A stretch of DNA of 64,000 nucleotides from Amycolatopsis jejuensis (GTDB taxonomy: Bacteria; Actinomycetota; Actinomycetes; Mycobacteriales; Pseudonocardiaceae), in the NCBI RefSeq assembly GCF_000717335.1, contig NZ_JNYZ01000022.1, positions 62,001-126,000 of the forward strand, given 5' to 3'. Below the pieces are notes generated by a model. The model ran no database searches and was not told the DNA's origin. It saw only the letters and a program-made list of their open reading frames with translations. Made by a program: the position numbers and the translations under genes. Positions 9,287-17,640 of this stretch are shown here, piece by piece. Each line of letters starts with the position of its first letter. Position 1 is the first letter of the stretch.

Positions 9287-9598
9287 TCACGCCGCCCGTT
9301 CATGGTTTGCGTCCGCAGTTCGATTTGCGGTGACCTGTTGCTGGGCCCAACGCAGGAGGTCGGCTAGGGCGTTGGCAAGCTCCCCGCGAACCCGTGCGCC
9401 TTCAACACCATGCACGTACGCAACAATGCCGGTGAATCGACGTTGCCCACCACGGAACTGCTGCTCATGACGCCAAACACTATCGCCGCCAACAGTGACA
9501 TTGTGTCGGTGAAATGGACGCACATCGGCAGTTGCACTATCGTCGCCCTTCCGATCACCGACATGGGGCCGGAGCTTTCCGTGCCGCGTGCCGGTCAT
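9287..9598 (-). CDS. Hypothetical protein next to the recombinase
   Basis: The start is well supported: GAGGGAGG stands 6 bp before the ATG at 9598. The 103-residue product is basic and His/Arg rich, with an N-terminal part (MTGTRHGKLRPHVGD) and a helical C-terminus (GELANALADLLRWAQQQV). I do not recognise the family. It is read in the same direction as the serine recombinase and lies just upstream of it (60 bp), so it may be a small accessory such as a directionality factor. That role is only a positional guess. Confidence 0.55.
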   Translation of the reverse strand: MTGTRHGKLRPHVGDRKGDDSATADVRPFHRHNVTVGGDSVWRHEQQFRGGQRRFTGIVAYVHGVEGARVRGELANALADLLRWAQQQVTANRTADANHERAA

Positions 9599-9749
9599 CG
9601 CTTGCCTCCCTCGTCGATGGTTTCCCACGTTGCCGCCGAATTTCTTCGATGTGGGCCCGAAATCTTAGCGTTGATCCGCGCAAAATGGAGGCCCCGAACG
9701 AGTGGGCCCCGACCAGCACCAGGACGCATCGACAGACTGCCGTCGTCGG

Positions 9750-10661
9750 TCACGGCAGACCACCAGCCACCTGGCCGTGTCCATCGATACGCCGGATGGC
9801 GACGGCGTGGTAGGCCGGGTTGGTGTCGATACCGGTGAAACGGCGGCCAAGCTCGCGGGCGGCAACTCCAGTGGTGCCGCTGCCGCTGAACGGGTCCAGG
9901 ACATGTCCGCCCGGTGGGCATCCGACGGCGATACACAGGCGCGGGATCTCGAGCGGAGAAGGTGCGGGGTGCCCGGACCGAGTTCGGTCCGGCGGAATAG
10001 CCCACACATTTCCCGGGGCGCACCGGCGCTGCCCAAGCATCGGAATAGGGGGACACGGTCCGCAGTCGGACCGGGCGCGGTCGCCGGGGCAGGACTGTCG
10101 GATTGGGTCGAGGGTGAAGTAGTAGTCCGGTTGCGTGACGAACAGGAAAACCATCTCGTGGCGGGTCGCGAGCCGATCCCGGATCGGCGTCGGCGTGGCG
10201 TGCGGTTTGTGCCAAACGACCGCTGACCGCAAGATCCAGCCGTCGGCCTGGAGCGCGAAGGCAACGCGCCAGGGCATGCCGAGCAGGTTCTTGTGCGGCA
10301 CATCAGCGACCGGCCGGTAACGCGGCTGTCCCGGCTGGCCGGGAGTGGCGCATCGGTAGCCGTCGGAGTTGGTCGAGTAGCTGTCGCCGAGGTTGATCCA
10401 CACCGTCGCCTGCGGAACCAGCACGCGTCGCGCTGCCTCGAATACCGCACGGATGTTCTCGATGTATGCGTCGGCTGTGGGTTCCCGCCCGATCTGCCGC
10501 CGTTGCCCGAGTGGCCCATAGTCGCGCAAGCGCCAGTACGGCGGACTGGTCACCAGGCAGTCCACCGAGTTGTCCGGCAGCTGGGCCATCCCGGCTTCCG
10601 CGTCCGCGGTGTAGAGAGCGACCTCATCGTGTCGGCGACCAATCAGGATTGGCGAGTTCAC
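9750..10661 (-). CDS. DNA methyltransferase, N4/N6 amino type (DNA_methylase)
   Basis: The catalytic motif TSPPYW (SPPY at residues 39-42) comes before the AdoMet-binding motif DPFSGSGTT near residue 260. That is the order seen in the beta class of amino-methyltransferases, and SPPY is common in N4-cytosine enzymes. The shared core segment KNLLGMPWRVAFALQADGWI also appears in the upstream gene, so the two are paralogues. The start is the GTG at 10661, which overlaps the stop of the upstream gene as GTGA, with an AGAAGGGA site in front. No restriction endonuclease gene is visible nearby, so it may be an orphan protecting the element from host restriction. Confidence 0.88.
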   Translation of the reverse strand: MNSPILIGRRHDEVALYTADAEAGMAQLPDNSVDCLVTSPPYWRLRDYGPLGQRRQIGREPTADAYIENIRAVFEAARRVLVPQATVWINLGDSYSTNSDGYRCATPGQPGQPRYRPVADVPHKNLLGMPWRVAFALQADGWILRSAVVWHKPHATPTPIRDRLATRHEMVFLFVTQPDYYFTLDPIRQSCPGDRARSDCGPCPPIPMLGQRRCAPGNVWAIPPDRTRSGHPAPSPLEIPRLCIAVGCPPGGHVLDPFSGSGTTGVAARELGRRFTGIDTNPAYHAVAIRRIDGHGQVAGGLP

Positions 10662-11845
10662 GCAGCCTGTCCCTTCTCGTCCGTGGTGAGGCCGAGGCGG
10701 CGAAGACCGATATCGTGGAACTCGGGGTTGAGGTCGATCCCCACGTAGGACCGGCCGAGTTGCCGGGCTGCCATGCCGGTGGTTGCCGCTCCGCTGAACG
10801 GGTCGAGCACGACACCGCCGTCCGGGCATCCAGCAGCGATGCAGCGCAACGGGATGTCAACCGGGAATGCAGCGAAGTGCGCCTCGCGGAGCGGACGGGT
10901 CGCGATCGCCCACACATCGCCGGGGTTCTTCCCACGGCGGTGTGCGGCGGCGTGCTGTGTACCGGTGGGACGCATCGCAGCACCGGGTCGTTTCCTGGCA
11001 AAGGGGGTCTGCTCATCGTATTTGCCGCTACCGCTGCGGCGGCTGGTGCGAGAACGGCCAAGGCGGCTGATCCCGGGGGGTGCGAGCGGTTCGCGGATCG
11101 GGTCGAGGTCGAAGAAGTACTTCTGTTGCTTGACCAACAGGAAGATCATCTCGTATCGGTTCGACAGCCGATCCCGGACGGATTCGGGCATGGCGTTGGG
11201 TTTGTGCCACACGATCGCGTTGCGCAGAATCCATCCGTCGGCCTGCAACGCGAACGCGACCCGCCACGGCATGCCCACGAGGTTCTTCCGCGGAAGGCTC
11301 TGCATGCGTGCCGCCCCCGCGCGCCGCACGGATTCGCGTAACGGTGCCGCTGCGGTGCATCCGGACAAGGTGCTGGCCCGCATCGGGTCCGCGACCCGTC
11401 CCGGCGGCTCGGTGGAGTAGGAGTCGCCCAGGTTCAGCCATACCGTGCCTGTATCGGAGAGGACGCGGTGCAGTTGCGCGAAGACGCCGCGAAGCCGGGC
11501 GATGTAGTTCTGCGGGGTCGGCTCGAGACCGTGCTGGTCATCCTCGCTCCGCGCGCCGCAGCGCCGGCACACTCCCCCACGATGTGCGGCGGACCCGTGC
11601 GGTATTGGGTAAGGAGCTTCATTCCAGGGCGTGTTGCTGCCGGCTTCGGCGAGATGAGCGCAGTCGGGGTCTCCGCCGATCCACGTTGCTGTGCCGTAGT
11701 CGCGGAGACCCCAGTACGGCGGGCTGGTCACCACACAGTCCGCCGAGCGAGACGGCAAACCAGCCAGCGTGGCGGTGGCGTCGCCGGTGTACAAGGTGAC
11801 CGCATCATCGCGGTAGTGAAGAGAACTGGTCGTGTGCTGAGTCAT
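10658..11845 (-). CDS. DNA methyltransferase with zinc-finger-like insert
   Basis: This 395-residue enzyme is a longer paralogue of the one downstream. SPPY is at residues 41-44, KNLVGMPWRVAFALQADGWI is in the middle and DPFSGAATT lies near residue 350. An insert after the catalytic motif includes CRRCGARSEDD, with an upstream Cys, and may bind zinc. The long frame reaches 12148, but GGGAG just before the ATG at 11845 and the homology of MTQHTTSSLHYRDDAV to the downstream enzyme's start fix the beginning. The two overlapping genes are likely translated together. The target sequence is unknown. Confidence 0.88.
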   Translation of the reverse strand: MTQHTTSSLHYRDDAVTLYTGDATATLAGLPSRSADCVVTSPPYWGLRDYGTATWIGGDPDCAHLAEAGSNTPWNEAPYPIPHGSAAHRGGVCRRCGARSEDDQHGLEPTPQNYIARLRGVFAQLHRVLSDTGTVWLNLGDSYSTEPPGRVADPMRASTLSGCTAAAPLRESVRRAGAARMQSLPRKNLVGMPWRVAFALQADGWILRNAIVWHKPNAMPESVRDRLSNRYEMIFLLVKQQKYFFDLDPIREPLAPPGISRLGRSRTSRRSGSGKYDEQTPFARKRPGAAMRPTGTQHAAAHRRGKNPGDVWAIATRPLREAHFAAFPVDIPLRCIAAGCPDGGVVLDPFSGAATTGMAARQLGRSYVGIDLNPEFHDIGLRRLGLTTDEKGQAA

Positions 11846-11913
11846 GCGGTGATCTCCCGGCAGGCGGAGTGATGAGCTGTCCCTTGGCGACGTCGGCGTC
11901 TCCCGGTCTGCGT

Positions 11914-12807
11914 TCAAGCGGCCTCGGGCATCCGGCGTCGCGCCCGCGTGGGCAGCGTTGGGACGGCGTGTTTCAGCGTCGGCTCGCATTCCTCGGGGTC
12001 GGCCCGAAATACGAGCACGCAGTGGTGCGCCGACAACGCGATCGGATGGCCCAGACCGCGTTCGGCGCGTCGGGCGGTGCGGCGGTCGGCAAGTGTGGCG
12101 CGGGTGTACACCCGGCCTCGCCGCACGGTCGCGGTCAGGGCGAGACACCGCGCGATCGGAGCCAACCCTACGGCGGTGCCGACAGCGGCGATCTGGCTGG
12201 CAACGTCGAGCAGTTCGTGCCGGACAGCGTGCCGGTACGGGGCGCTGGTGATGACCACATAACCGCCCGGGCGCACCAGCTGTCGGTATTGCGACAGCAG
12301 TACTGCCAGCCGGTTGAGCGCACCGGCGACGTCACCGTTCGGTCCGGACAGGCGCAAGGTGGTCAGCAGGAGGTCGACGCGTCCAGTCATGCCCGCTGTC
12401 ACGGCAGCTGCAGCGGTGCCCTCGCGTCGGACGAGGACCATGCCATCGACGGGCGCGCCGCGCGCCTTCGTGGCAGTCACATTCGTCCGAGCCACACGCC
12501 ACCATCGGCGCTGCCCGGTCAGCCCGATCGCATGTCGCCCGCAACGCAGTGCCTCGACTACGACGGTCCCTGCCCCGCAGTCCGGATCGAGCACAACATT
12601 GCCCGGCAAGGTGAACGTCTCGATGACGTGACGAGCGATCGCTGGGGGCATCAGCGCCGCGTCCGTGCCGGTCGCTTCGTGATAGCCGCCCTCATCGAGC
12701 TGACCAGCCGCCCGGACTGTTCCGGTCGGCCATACCGAGGCCAGAACTGGCCCCTCCGGCCCCTGCCAGGCCGACCGAGGAGGCTCTGACTCGCCACGCT
12801 TAGACAT
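11914..12807 (-). CDS. Methyltransferase-like protein lacking the catalytic motif
   Basis: The 297-residue product has an AdoMet-type glycine motif, VVLDPDCGAGTVVVEAL (near residues 70-86), followed by GRHAIGLTG. PGGYVVITSAP near 180 looks like a Rossmann strand. The expected catalytic (S/D)PPY is missing: the equivalent place reads LLLTTLRLSG. It therefore resembles a DNA methyltransferase that has lost activity, or one that uses another motif. It starts at the ATG at 12807, overlapping the upstream gene by 8 bp, and sits 68 bp before the active methyltransferase pair. A role as specificity or regulatory partner is possible but unproven. Confidence 0.65.
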   Translation of the reverse strand: MSKRGESEPPRSAWQGPEGPVLASVWPTGTVRAAGQLDEGGYHEATGTDAALMPPAIARHVIETFTLPGNVVLDPDCGAGTVVVEALRCGRHAIGLTGQRRWWRVARTNVTATKARGAPVDGMVLVRREGTAAAAVTAGMTGRVDLLLTTLRLSGPNGDVAGALNRLAVLLSQYRQLVRPGGYVVITSAPYRHAVRHELLDVASQIAAVGTAVGLAPIARCLALTATVRRGRVYTRATLADRRTARRAERGLGHPIALSAHHCVLVFRADPEECEPTLKHAVPTLPTRARRRMPEAA

Positions 12808-13780
12808 CCGAGGTCTCCGTTCCGCCCGTCACGCCACCCTCCGGTGTGGGAAGAGGTCGCCGCGTGAACAGGATGAGGTCCCGGTGGTCCCGGCGAAGGG
12901 GAAGTGAACCGGCCGCGCCGGTCCGCGCCGGGAGGGCATGCGGACGCGTCGCGGAGCTGTCTCCGTCAATCCCTGCAGGGTGCGCTGCCGGGTCGGATGT
13001 CGGCGCGGTCAGGACGGCAATGTGGTCGAGGCATCGCAGCCCGGAGGCATTGAACGTGCCCACCAGCACGGGCAGCGGGTCGAGCAGCCGGCCACCGCAC
13101 GTGTCACTGTGTGTCACCACGGCGACGAGGCCGCGAGTGGTGAGCAGAGCGTCCCAGTCGGTGTGCGCGAGCCAGTCGGTGGCATGTGGATCGAGTGCCG
13201 TGATGATCAGATCGAACCCGCCGCCGGGTCGGTCACTGGTGAGCCTGTCCCGATGCGTGGAGTCGGTGTTCGGGTCGGGCACCGGGTGGAGGCTGAGCCG
13301 ACTGGGTCGGGGTCGCGACCCCGACCCAGTGCGGGTGGGCCCGGAGCGGTCGGTGCCGCCGTTCGGGTAGTCCGGTGCGCGTGCTGCAGTCGCTGCATCT
13401 GCGCCGCGGCCGAGCCTGGCCACGGTCCAGACCGCTTCGCTCAGTCCGCGGTAAGGATCTCCGTCGCGCACTCGGTCCGGGGACGGCAGGGATGCCGGTG
13501 GGGTGAGGAGAAGGACGCGATCGCCGGGGCGGGTGTAGGTGGTGACGAGGGTCAGGATCGTGCGCCCGAGCCAGCCGATAAGCAGTGCGGTGCCGGGCAG
13601 CGCCTCGGCGTCGGCGAAGGGCCACAGAGCGGTCGGACGCGTCGTTGACAAACCTCCGGCAGCGACGGTTCCGGCGGACGCGCCGCGCCAGCTCCGACCG
13701 GTGCAGCCCGGGGCAGATGTCCGGCGATGGGGCGTCCGGCCGTGGCGGCGCCGGGGTTCGCGGTGAGGTGTCGAGGTCAT
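12800..13780 (-). CDS. Divergent methyltransferase-like protein
   Basis: This is the first gene of the leftward cluster. The N-terminus is very basic (about 40 residues), followed by ALLIGWLGRTILTLVTTYTRPGDRVLLLTPPAS near residues 67-100, which resembles a degenerate AdoMet-binding region. FDLIITALDPHATDW near 185 resembles the catalytic-strand position of amino-methyltransferases but without PPY. A proline- and arginine-rich stretch separates the two. I cannot assign an activity. GGAAGG precedes the ATG. It overlaps the next gene by 8 bp, so the four genes probably form one transcript starting in the 13.8-14.2 kb gap. Confidence 0.55.
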   Translation of the reverse strand: MTSTPHREPRRRHGRTPHRRTSAPGCTGRSWRGASAGTVAAGGLSTTRPTALWPFADAEALPGTALLIGWLGRTILTLVTTYTRPGDRVLLLTPPASLPSPDRVRDGDPYRGLSEAVWTVARLGRGADAATAARAPDYPNGGTDRSGPTRTGSGSRPRPSRLSLHPVPDPNTDSTHRDRLTSDRPGGGFDLIITALDPHATDWLAHTDWDALLTTRGLVAVVTHSDTCGGRLLDPLPVLVGTFNASGLRCLDHIAVLTAPTSDPAAHPAGIDGDSSATRPHALPARTGAAGSLPLRRDHRDLILFTRRPLPTPEGGVTGGTETSDV

Positions 13781-14166
13781 CGGTGGCCTTCCTCGCGGGC
13801 GTGCTGTGCCAAGTCACTTCAAGAGGCCGGTTTCGAGGTCGATTTTGGACACCGAAGAACACCGATTCTTGCGAGCACCCGGGAACACCCCAAGCATCGC
13901 GAACCATCAGCTCTCTGTCGAAATTCCGCGCCGAGTTCGACGTGAATTTGACCCGACCAGGCCTCGCGCAGACCTACTAAACCAAGCTTAAAAGCGCAGT
14001 TCACTGCCTACTAAAGCCGACCAATAGCGACCTGCCTAAACATCCGCCGATCTCGCCTTCTTTAGTTCGCGAATCAGCCCGAACAAGCAGGTCTCCTTGT
14101 TCTTTTCTTGTCCTGAATCCGGCTCCCTGACTGGGCCCAGCGCAACAGCTCAGACAGGAGCAGGAA
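13781..14166. promoter_or_regulatory. Divergent promoter region
   Basis: These 386 bp separate the leftward methyltransferase cluster from the rightward conjugation operon. No convincing gene lies here. The DNA is poorer in GC than its surroundings between about 13850 and 14120. It carries the 9-bp direct repeat CCTACTAAA at 13973-13981 and 14007-14015, suitable for a regulator site. Promoter hexamers cannot be assigned with confidence. Confidence 0.5.
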
Positions 14167-15189
14167 ATGACTGCCGATGAGAGCACACCTCGTGCAATTC
14201 GACCCGATCGCGACAGGCACGAGTGGCTGCCTTTGGACACGGCGCGCGATGTGTTCGGCTGGTTGGTGACCGGACCGAATCCGATGGCCGTGCACGGAGC
14301 ACGGTTCGCCGGGCTGCCGCGTCGGCCGGTGCCGTTGGACGAGTTGCGGGACCGGCTGATGAGCAAGCAATGCCCGCCGCGGACCCGCGATGACGTGTGG
14401 GCGCATCTGGTGCTGCGTTCACGGGCGAAAGGCGGCGCCTGGACGGTCGCTTGCGTGGGGATGGCTCTACCCTCGCTGGCGGCCAGTGCCCGGTGGCTGG
14501 CCGCGCGATATCGAGGTGATCGCGCGGATGCCCACGCGGCCGTACTCGCCGGATTCGTGCAGGCGTTGGCGACCGTGGATTTGGCCGATCCCGGCATCGT
14601 CGTCCGGCTGCACTTCGCTGCGCGTCGCGCTGGTCAGGCTGCGTTGGAAGAGTCTCTCGACGCTCCGCAGCCCGTCGACACGGGCTTCCACTCCGCGGCT
14701 CCCCGACCGCCGTACGGGCACCCCGACTTGGTGCTCGCACGCGCAGTCGGGGAGGGAGTCCTGACACCGACCGAGGCGGATCTGATCTCGGCGACCCGGT
14801 TGGGCGACGTCTCGATCACCGCCTGGGGCACCGCGCACCGGCGCGAGTTCTGGGCAACCCACAAGGCCCGCCAGCGGGCCGAACACCGACTGGTTTCGTG
14901 GCTCACCGACTGCATTCTGGACCGGGGTTCCGAGGACCCGGTCGCGGACACAGTCCTGTCCTCGCTCGTCGGTGAGGAGGCACACGCAAGCACTGAAGCC
15001 GAGAGCTCCTCCTCACGCGCAGTGAGCGGTCGTCGTCGCAACGGCCGCCCTGCCACCTCGAAGAAACCTTCCCGCTTGGTGTCCAAAAACGACCCGGAAT
15101 CCGGCCTCTTGGGGCGCGGGGAGATCCCACCCAGCTCTCCGCGTACTGCCGAGCACGAGCCGACTTCGGAGGTGCGCCGATGCGCGTGA
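14167..15189 (+). CDS. Sigma-70-like protein heading the conjugation operon
   Basis: The 340-residue protein is not a standard sigma factor but shows the same outline. WLAARYRGDRADAHAAVLAG (near residues 110-130) resembles sigma region 2. After a variable stretch, VLTPTEADLISATRLGDVSI and then ARQRAEHRLVSWL (near 197-245) resemble the helix-turn-helix of region 4. The last 90 residues are Ser/Arg rich and probably disordered. AGGAGCAGGAA before the ATG gives a strong start. It overlaps the pilin-like gene by 10 bp. I infer a regulator of the operon. The alternative is a relaxosome DNA-binding protein, since no relaxase is otherwise evident. Confidence 0.55.
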   Translation: MTADESTPRAIRPDRDRHEWLPLDTARDVFGWLVTGPNPMAVHGARFAGLPRRPVPLDELRDRLMSKQCPPRTRDDVWAHLVLRSRAKGGAWTVACVGMALPSLAASARWLAARYRGDRADAHAAVLAGFVQALATVDLADPGIVVRLHFAARRAGQAALEESLDAPQPVDTGFHSAAPRPPYGHPDLVLARAVGEGVLTPTEADLISATRLGDVSITAWGTAHRREFWATHKARQRAEHRLVSWLTDCILDRGSEDPVADTVLSSLVGEEAHASTEAESSSSRAVSGRRRNGRPATSKKPSRLVSKNDPESGLLGRGEIPPSSPRTAEHEPTSEVRRCA

Positions 15190-15671
15190 CACCCCGCCCT
15201 TTGACCGAGCGCACGGTCACGCCGTCACGCTCGAGCACACCAGTCCAGAAGCTGCCCCGTACTGCGGTCGCTGGCCGCTCCCGGGCGGCAACTAGCACCA
15301 GTCGCTCGCGCCGATGTCATCGGATCTTTCTGCGGCCTCGTGTGTCCCGGTCTCTCGCCGCGGCTGTTGTCGGCGCGGTCCTGTTCAGCGTGCTCGGCAG
15401 CGATTCGGCTCAGGCATCGACGCAGGTTCTCGCATTCGCCAAGAGCGTCAGCGAAGTATTCGACCACATCCGGGACTGGCTCACCGGGATCCTGGCCGGT
15501 CTGGCGACGGTGTTCCTCACTATCGGCGGTGTCCGGTACCTGATGGCTTCCGGCGATCCGGGCGAGGTCGAGAAAGCGAAGCAGTCGTTCAAGTCGGCGG
15601 GCTGGGGTTTTGGTCTCGCCGCGCTGGCGCCGCTCGTGGTCGAGATCCTGCGCGGGATTGTCGGTGCCTGA
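15180..15671 (+). CDS. TrbC/VirB2-like pilin of the T4SS
   Basis: The 163-residue protein has a long basic N-terminus, a membrane segment (SLAAAVVGAVLFSVLG, near 57-72) and a probable cut after SAQA (near residue 79). It then has two further hydrophobic helices (ILAGLATVFLTIGGVRYLMA and WGFGLAALAPLVVEILRGIVG). SGDPGEVEKAKQSFKSAGWG between them is typical of the T4SS pilin/TrbC family. Processed, it would leave a small two-helix pilin subunit of the conjugation channel. It overlaps the gene before it and almost touches the VirB6-like gene after it. Confidence 0.8.
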   Translation: MRVTPRPLTERTVTPSRSSTPVQKLPRTAVAGRSRAATSTSRSRRCHRIFLRPRVSRSLAAAVVGAVLFSVLGSDSAQASTQVLAFAKSVSEVFDHIRDWLTGILAGLATVFLTIGGVRYLMASGDPGEVEKAKQSFKSAGWGFGLAALAPLVVEILRGIVGA

Positions 15672-15681
15672 CGTGGTGGCC

Positions 15682-17640
15682 ATGCCACGGCGGAGGTTGT
15701 GGTGGCTGGTCGTGCTGGGGCTGACAGTGGTGCTCAGCGGTGTGCTCGTGGTCGGTGCGTGGGCCTCGCCCGGGCAGGGCGATGCCCAGCAGGCAGCTCA
15801 GGCGCAGCAGCCACCGGTGCTGCCGCTGCCTGGCAATCCGACCGGCAGCGTCTGCCCGCCGGATTCGCCGGACCCGTCGTGTCATTTGCCCACCGGCTCG
15901 CCACGCCCGCCCGTGCCGACGACACCGCCGCCTCCGGTCACCGAGGTGCCGCCACCGCCGAGTTGCTTTCCCGGGCAGCTCGGGTGCACGCCCGGTGGCC
16001 AGGCCCCGCCTCCCAGCGCACAGTGCACCGGTGAGGACTGCATCCCGCAGCCCACCGGCCCGCCGACCACCGGGCAGCAACCCGGCGGAACCAACCCGGC
16101 CAACAGCGAGCCGGACTGCGGAATCACGAACATCACCGGCTGTATCGCGAAGGCGATCAACGCGGTGTTCAAGGATCTGGTCAACGCGGCGCTGGCCCCG
16201 GTTCTGGAACTGCTCGGCAGCACCGTGTTGAGTACTCCGACCATCGAAGAGCTGCCGGGTATCGGCGAGTTGTGGAACAGCTCGTGGGAGATCGTCCTTG
16301 CCTGCTACGGGATGCTGATCCTGGTCGCCGGGATCGTGGTGATGGCGCACGAGTCGGTGCAGAACCGGTACTCGTTGAAGGAGATCGGCCCGCGGATTCC
16401 CGTCGGCTTCCTCGCCTCGGCGCTCTCGTTGTTCTTCGCCGAGAAGCTGATCCGGCTGGCCAACGCGCTGTCGCTGGCGGTCCTCGGCGGTGGAGTGAAC
16501 CCGCCGTCGCTCGGACCGACACTCAAGGACGCGATCGAGGGAGCGCAGTCGGGTGGGATCTTCATGATCCTGCTGGCGCTTGCCCTCGCGGTCGCCGGAC
16601 TGGGCCTGGTTCTCGTGTACGCGGTACGGGTGGTGGTCACCTTGCTCCTGATCATCACCGGGCCGCTGTTCCTGATGTGTCATTGCCTGCCGCACACCGA
16701 CGGTATCGCCCGGTGGTGGTGGAAGGCGTTCGGCGCGACGCTGGCGATCCAGGTCGCTCAGTCTCTCGTGCTGATCACGGCCGTGCGGACCATCTTGAAC
16801 GGCGCGGTGCACCTGTTCGGGTCGCAGCTGTCCGCGGTCGGGATGATCCTCGCCGCGATCGCGCTGTTCTTCATCCTGTTCAAGATCCCGTCCTGGTTTC
16901 TCTCGGCCGCCAAGCTCGGCAACGGCCGTTCCTTCCTAGGAAGCCTCATCAAGACCCTCGTTGCGGCAAAAACGTTCGGTGCCGTCGCGGGCAAATCCGG
17001 CCAGCTCGGCAAGACCGTCACTCGTGGCGGCGGAGGCCGCGGTAGCGCTGCTGCCCCCGGTCCGCCCCGGCCTCCGCAACCGCGCATCGCATCGACTCCG
17101 CAGACCATCAACCAGCGGCTCCAGGCGGCCTACGACGCTGACCGCGCCCGCGCGGCCCGCCAGCCCCGCCCACCGTCGCAGCGGCCCGAGTTTCTTCAGC
17201 CCGCGCCGCAGGACACCACCCACGACCCTGCTGTCGGACCCGCGGCCCTTGGACAAGCCCTGTCGGAATTCAGTGCCGCGCCCACGCCCGCGACGCCCGT
17301 ACGACCGCCCGCAGGGCGGCGCGGCAAGCGGACCGCCGCGAAGCCTCGCTTCCAAGCTCCCAACGCACCGCGCCGTACCGGCACTGCGCCCGCGCGTCCG
17401 GTTGCCGTGGCTGCGGTCCCACCGCATTTGAAGTTCCAGCCGCCTGCATCGGGACCCGCCGACGTATCCCGGCCGGTCCGGCCGGCGACGACGCCACCGC
17501 GAGCGCCGGAATTCCGGGCCGCCCATCCGGAGCCTCGACTCGGAGACGCCCGGAAGCGCACCCCGGCAGTGCCGCCAATCGCGTTCCGGCCGCCCGCCCC
17601 ACCACCGAAAGCCCCGCCGCGTGGAGGTGACAAGTCATGA
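15682..17640 (+). CDS. VirB6/TrbL-like T4SS membrane protein
   Basis: It starts with a signal or anchor sequence (MPRRRLWWLVVLGLTVVL). A Pro-rich, Cys-containing extracellular region of about 130 residues follows, then a block of about six membrane helices (residues ~200-430). The tail of about 220 residues is rich in Pro, Ala and Arg and probably disordered. This is the layout of the polytopic TrbL/VirB6 channel component in Gram-positive conjugation systems. GTG codons at 15664, 15673 and 15676 are in frame, but the ATG at 15682 gives the best signal peptide. The final codons overlap the PrgI-like gene (ATGA). Confidence 0.8.
   Translation: MPRRRLWWLVVLGLTVVLSGVLVVGAWASPGQGDAQQAAQAQQPPVLPLPGNPTGSVCPPDSPDPSCHLPTGSPRPPVPTTPPPPVTEVPPPPSCFPGQLGCTPGGQAPPPSAQCTGEDCIPQPTGPPTTGQQPGGTNPANSEPDCGITNITGCIAKAINAVFKDLVNAALAPVLELLGSTVLSTPTIEELPGIGELWNSSWEIVLACYGMLILVAGIVVMAHESVQNRYSLKEIGPRIPVGFLASALSLFFAEKLIRLANALSLAVLGGGVNPPSLGPTLKDAIEGAQSGGIFMILLALALAVAGLGLVLVYAVRVVVTLLLIITGPLFLMCHCLPHTDGIARWWWKAFGATLAIQVAQSLVLITAVRTILNGAVHLFGSQLSAVGMILAAIALFFILFKIPSWFLSAAKLGNGRSFLGSLIKTLVAAKTFGAVAGKSGQLGKTVTRGGGGRGSAAAPGPPRPPQPRIASTPQTINQRLQAAYDADRARAARQPRPPSQRPEFLQPAPQDTTHDPAVGPAALGQALSEFSAAPTPATPVRPPAGRRGKRTAAKPRFQAPNAPRRTGTAPARPVAVAAVPPHLKFQPPASGPADVSRPVRPATTPPRAPEFRAAHPEPRLGDARKRTPAVPPIAFRPPAPPPKAPPRGGDKS

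Noticed and set aside
13233..13907. A 224-codon minus-strand frame overlapping the first methyltransferase-like gene
   Set aside because: It is Arg/Pro-rich shadow text in another frame; the chosen frame has an AdoMet-like segment and the 8-bp junction overlap.
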